Source: Actinomycetes bacterium (GTDB lineage Bacteria; Actinomycetota; Acidimicrobiia; Acidimicrobiales; Acidimicrobiaceae). Taken from it: a DNA stretch of 64,000 nt. The stretch is taken from NCBI GenBank assembly GCA_021822605.1, contig JAKAQL010000002.1, positions 1-64,000 of the forward strand, in the 5' to 3' direction. Position numbers and translations under genes: made by a program. This document shows, one piece after another, positions 61,665-64,000 of this stretch (its first letter is position 1; every line of letters starts with the position of its first letter). The notes under the pieces are model-generated. The model was given only the letters and a program-made list of their open reading frames with translations, searched no databases and was not told the origin of the DNA.

Positions 61665-63371
61665 ATGGAAAAACTCATACTCTTAGAGATCGGAGCATTC
61701 TCCATCAAGGCGTGCGAGATCGAGGTAGGTCGGCGGGCACGCCCACCGCTTTGGCTCGCACATCGCGTCTTACCCGATGGTGCCGGAGAGCATCCGGAGA
61801 GGGTAGTCGAGACCCTTCGTGGCCTCCTCCATGATGCAGGAACCCGAACGAAGGCGACTCGCCTGATCGTGACCGACCCGGATCTCGTCGTTAGAAGTCT
61901 CAATGTGCCGAGTTCAGACAGGAACGAACTCGAGATGACTTTTGGCTTCGCCATGACAGAGGTACTGCCACTTCCACTCGACGAGCTCGTAGTCGACTAC
62001 GAGACTGCTACCAAAGGGCGGTCCGCAAACCCAAATGTCATAATGGCTGGAGCTCCGAAGGCCATGATCGCTAAGGCTATCGATGTGGCGGAACGCAGCG
62101 GCCTACGTGTCGATTGGGTCGATGTCGGCCCGTTAGCAGCAGCTCGTGCTGTGAGTGCACTTTCACGGACTGAGGGCGATGGTTACTACCTAGTAGTGGT
62201 GGGTGCAACCACCACTACCATCGAGGTGGTCGTTGGCGATCAGCCGCAGCTCGTTCGCTCCATCAGGATGGGCGGCGAACTGATTACGCAGGAGATCGCG
62301 CGACGTCTGGAGGTCGCCTACGAGGCGGCAGAGGGTCTCAAGCGAGTGGTCGCCCTCCGAGTACCTGAGGAGAGCGACCAGCTGGATGGCTTCGTGACGG
62401 CGGATGGCATCGTCGCCGATGGCGTGCGTTCCATCGTTCAAGAGGTTGCCTCCTCGATCGATTACTTTGCTATTCAACGGGGCTACACCGATATCGACCG
62501 ACTGGTCCTCGTTGGTGGATCGTCGGCAGTCGAACAACTTGGCGTGGAGTTGGGTGACAAGCTCCAGCTCAAAGTAGAGCGACCGGGACCGCGTCAGGTG
62601 TTGCGACTCATCGAGGCTGACTCCTTTGTCGAGGACTCAACCAGTAACTGGGTCGAGATGACCGGCGCTGTGATGCGTGCACGCACCCACGAGAAGGGTG
62701 CCAAGCTCGTCAATCTTTTGCCTGCGCGGGTGCGGGCACGCCGTCAACGGCGACGTCAGTTCGCATTCCTGGGCGCGCTGGGTGCGGTGTTAGTGGGTGC
62801 GGGCGCACTGCTCACACTGCAGCGTTACCAACAGCTCCACCAGGCGCAGGAGGCACAAGCGTCGCTTGGGACCCAGCTCGGGGTGTTGACGGGGCAGATG
62901 TCTCGCTACGCACCGTATGGGACCCTTGCTGAGGGGGTTGCCACAGCGAGAGCGACACTCGCTCAACAGCTCAAGTCGTCGATTGATTTTCCACAACTGC
63001 TGGCGCAGATCGCTGGAGCTACTCCATCCGACTCGTGGCTGACGAGTCTGAGCATTCAGGCTCCGACAACCTCGACGGGGGGTACTTCGGGGCTAGCTGT
63101 CAGCTTTAGTCTTGAGGGCTGCTCGCAGCTCGCTCCTGCTCACTGGCTCAGCTCGATGAGTAGGCTCGATTTCTTAGCGAATCTCTGGGTCTCGTCATCA
63201 ACCCTTACTCCCTCGGGAAGCGGCGGGTCTTCGTCCTGTGGGGTCGGTGTACCCTCAGCCGAGATGGTTGAAGCTGGGATGACAACCTACCAGGGATCGG
63301 CCGTCATTTCGAATGACTTCGCCCAGTACCGTAGCACGTCCTACCTGCGGCAGCTGGGGGTGTCCTCGTGA
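61665..63371 (+). CDS. Type IV pilus assembly PilM fused to PilN-like domain
   Basis: N-terminal actin-like PilM (TFGFAMTEVLPLPLDELVVDYE, ...VVVGATTTTIEVVVGDQPQLVRSIRMGGELITQEIARRL, RLVLVGGSSAVEQL); then KLVNLLPARVRARRQRRRQ-TM-coiled coil typical of PilN. Confidence 0.88.
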   Translation: MEKLILLEIGAFSIKACEIEVGRRARPPLWLAHRVLPDGAGEHPERVVETLRGLLHDAGTRTKATRLIVTDPDLVVRSLNVPSSDRNELEMTFGFAMTEVLPLPLDELVVDYETATKGRSANPNVIMAGAPKAMIAKAIDVAERSGLRVDWVDVGPLAAARAVSALSRTEGDGYYLVVVGATTTTIEVVVGDQPQLVRSIRMGGELITQEIARRLEVAYEAAEGLKRVVALRVPEESDQLDGFVTADGIVADGVRSIVQEVASSIDYFAIQRGYTDIDRLVLVGGSSAVEQLGVELGDKLQLKVERPGPRQVLRLIEADSFVEDSTSNWVEMTGAVMRARTHEKGAKLVNLLPARVRARRQRRRQFAFLGALGAVLVGAGALLTLQRYQQLHQAQEAQASLGTQLGVLTGQMSRYAPYGTLAEGVATARATLAQQLKSSIDFPQLLAQIAGATPSDSWLTSLSIQAPTTSTGGTSGLAVSFSLEGCSQLAPAHWLSSMSRLDFLANLWVSSSTLTPSGSGGSSSCGVGVPSAEMVEAGMTTYQGSAVISNDFAQYRSTSYLRQLGVSS

Positions 63372-63943
63372 AGTTCACTCGGTCAACGATCACGACGGTC
63401 CTAGCCAGTGTGCTGGTCATCGTCGTTGGCGCAGGGTGGTACTTTGGTCTCTACTCGCCACTGACAGCTCATATTGCCAGCACTCAGGCCCAGGTGGGCG
63501 TGGATCAGACGCAACTCGCCAATGATCGCGTGCAGCTGGCGCAGCTTGTCGATGACAAACGCAGTGCGGCCCTCTTGCGCGCACAGCTTGAAGCCCTCAC
63601 CTCTGCCTTGCCGACGACATTCTCACTCGCGAGTTTCATCAGTCAGGCGGACGCAACCGCGAGTAAGGCCGGTGTCCCGTTGCTCCAAATCACCCCATCG
63701 CAGCCAGGTGCTGCGCCTAGTACCGTGACTAGCTCCGCAAACGTGCCAGGGGTCAGCTCGGTCGCTTTTACTGCGGAGGCGACGGGTACGTTTGTCGAGC
63801 TGATGCATTTTCTCCACGATCTCGATCATCTTGGGGAGTTGCTCAATATCTCGACCATCCAGCTCTCCGCGATCTCTGGTGGTGCGAGTGCGAACCCGAA
63901 GATCGATCTTTCCTTTACCGGCGCCGTTTACTACCGCAGTTAG
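63368..63943 (+). CDS. PilO-like type IV pilus assembly protein
   Basis: N-terminal TM, coiled coil, then LEALTSALPTTFSLASFISQADATASKAGVPLLQITPS...GTFVELMHFLHDLDHLGELLNISTIQLS; overlaps the PilM-N stop. Confidence 0.82.
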   Translation: MKFTRSTITTVLASVLVIVVGAGWYFGLYSPLTAHIASTQAQVGVDQTQLANDRVQLAQLVDDKRSAALLRAQLEALTSALPTTFSLASFISQADATASKAGVPLLQITPSQPGAAPSTVTSSANVPGVSSVAFTAEATGTFVELMHFLHDLDHLGELLNISTIQLSAISGGASANPKIDLSFTGAVYYRS

Positions 63944-63954
63944 GAGATGTGAAG

Positions 63955-64000
63955 ATGACCAGCATGGAGATTGCATCACTCCTGGAAGAGCCGGAGATCC
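63955..64000 (+). CDS. Start of the next pilus-cluster ORF, truncated by the window edge
   Basis: ATG at 63955 with upstream AGGAGATGTGAAG; reads MTSMEIASLLEEPEI. Confidence 0.4.
   Translation, partial: MTSMEIASLLEEPEI

Overview
64 kb window of a high-GC actinobacterial chromosome. Gene content and order (manB-Trm112-PGI/PMI-ahcY, hpf-secA-prfB-ftsEX-tmRNA-smpB, Kgd-type 2-oxoglutarate dehydrogenase) suggest an Acidimicrobiia-like lineage; this is inferred from gene families, no search was run. The left edge carries a truncated IS1634-type transposase beside an orphan form II CoxL-like gene. Most of the window is housekeeping. Accessory or noteworthy regions are: a Wzm/Wzt exporter with three glycosyltransferases; a SpoIID-domain protein with a long, apparently identical internal duplication; an hsp20 gene under a perfect HAIR operator; a compact ATP-grasp / radical SAM (Cys-Cys tail) / UvrD-like helicase operon, which is the best candidate for an under-described system; and a type IV pilus cluster with a PilM-PilN fusion. 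RNA genes seen: tmRNA (predicted 9-aa tag AEPSFALAA) and tRNA-Leu(UAG). Several short-period tandem duplications sit at gene ends and in intergenic gaps. No CRISPR array, prophage or rRNA was seen. All assignments come from reading motifs and translations by eye.
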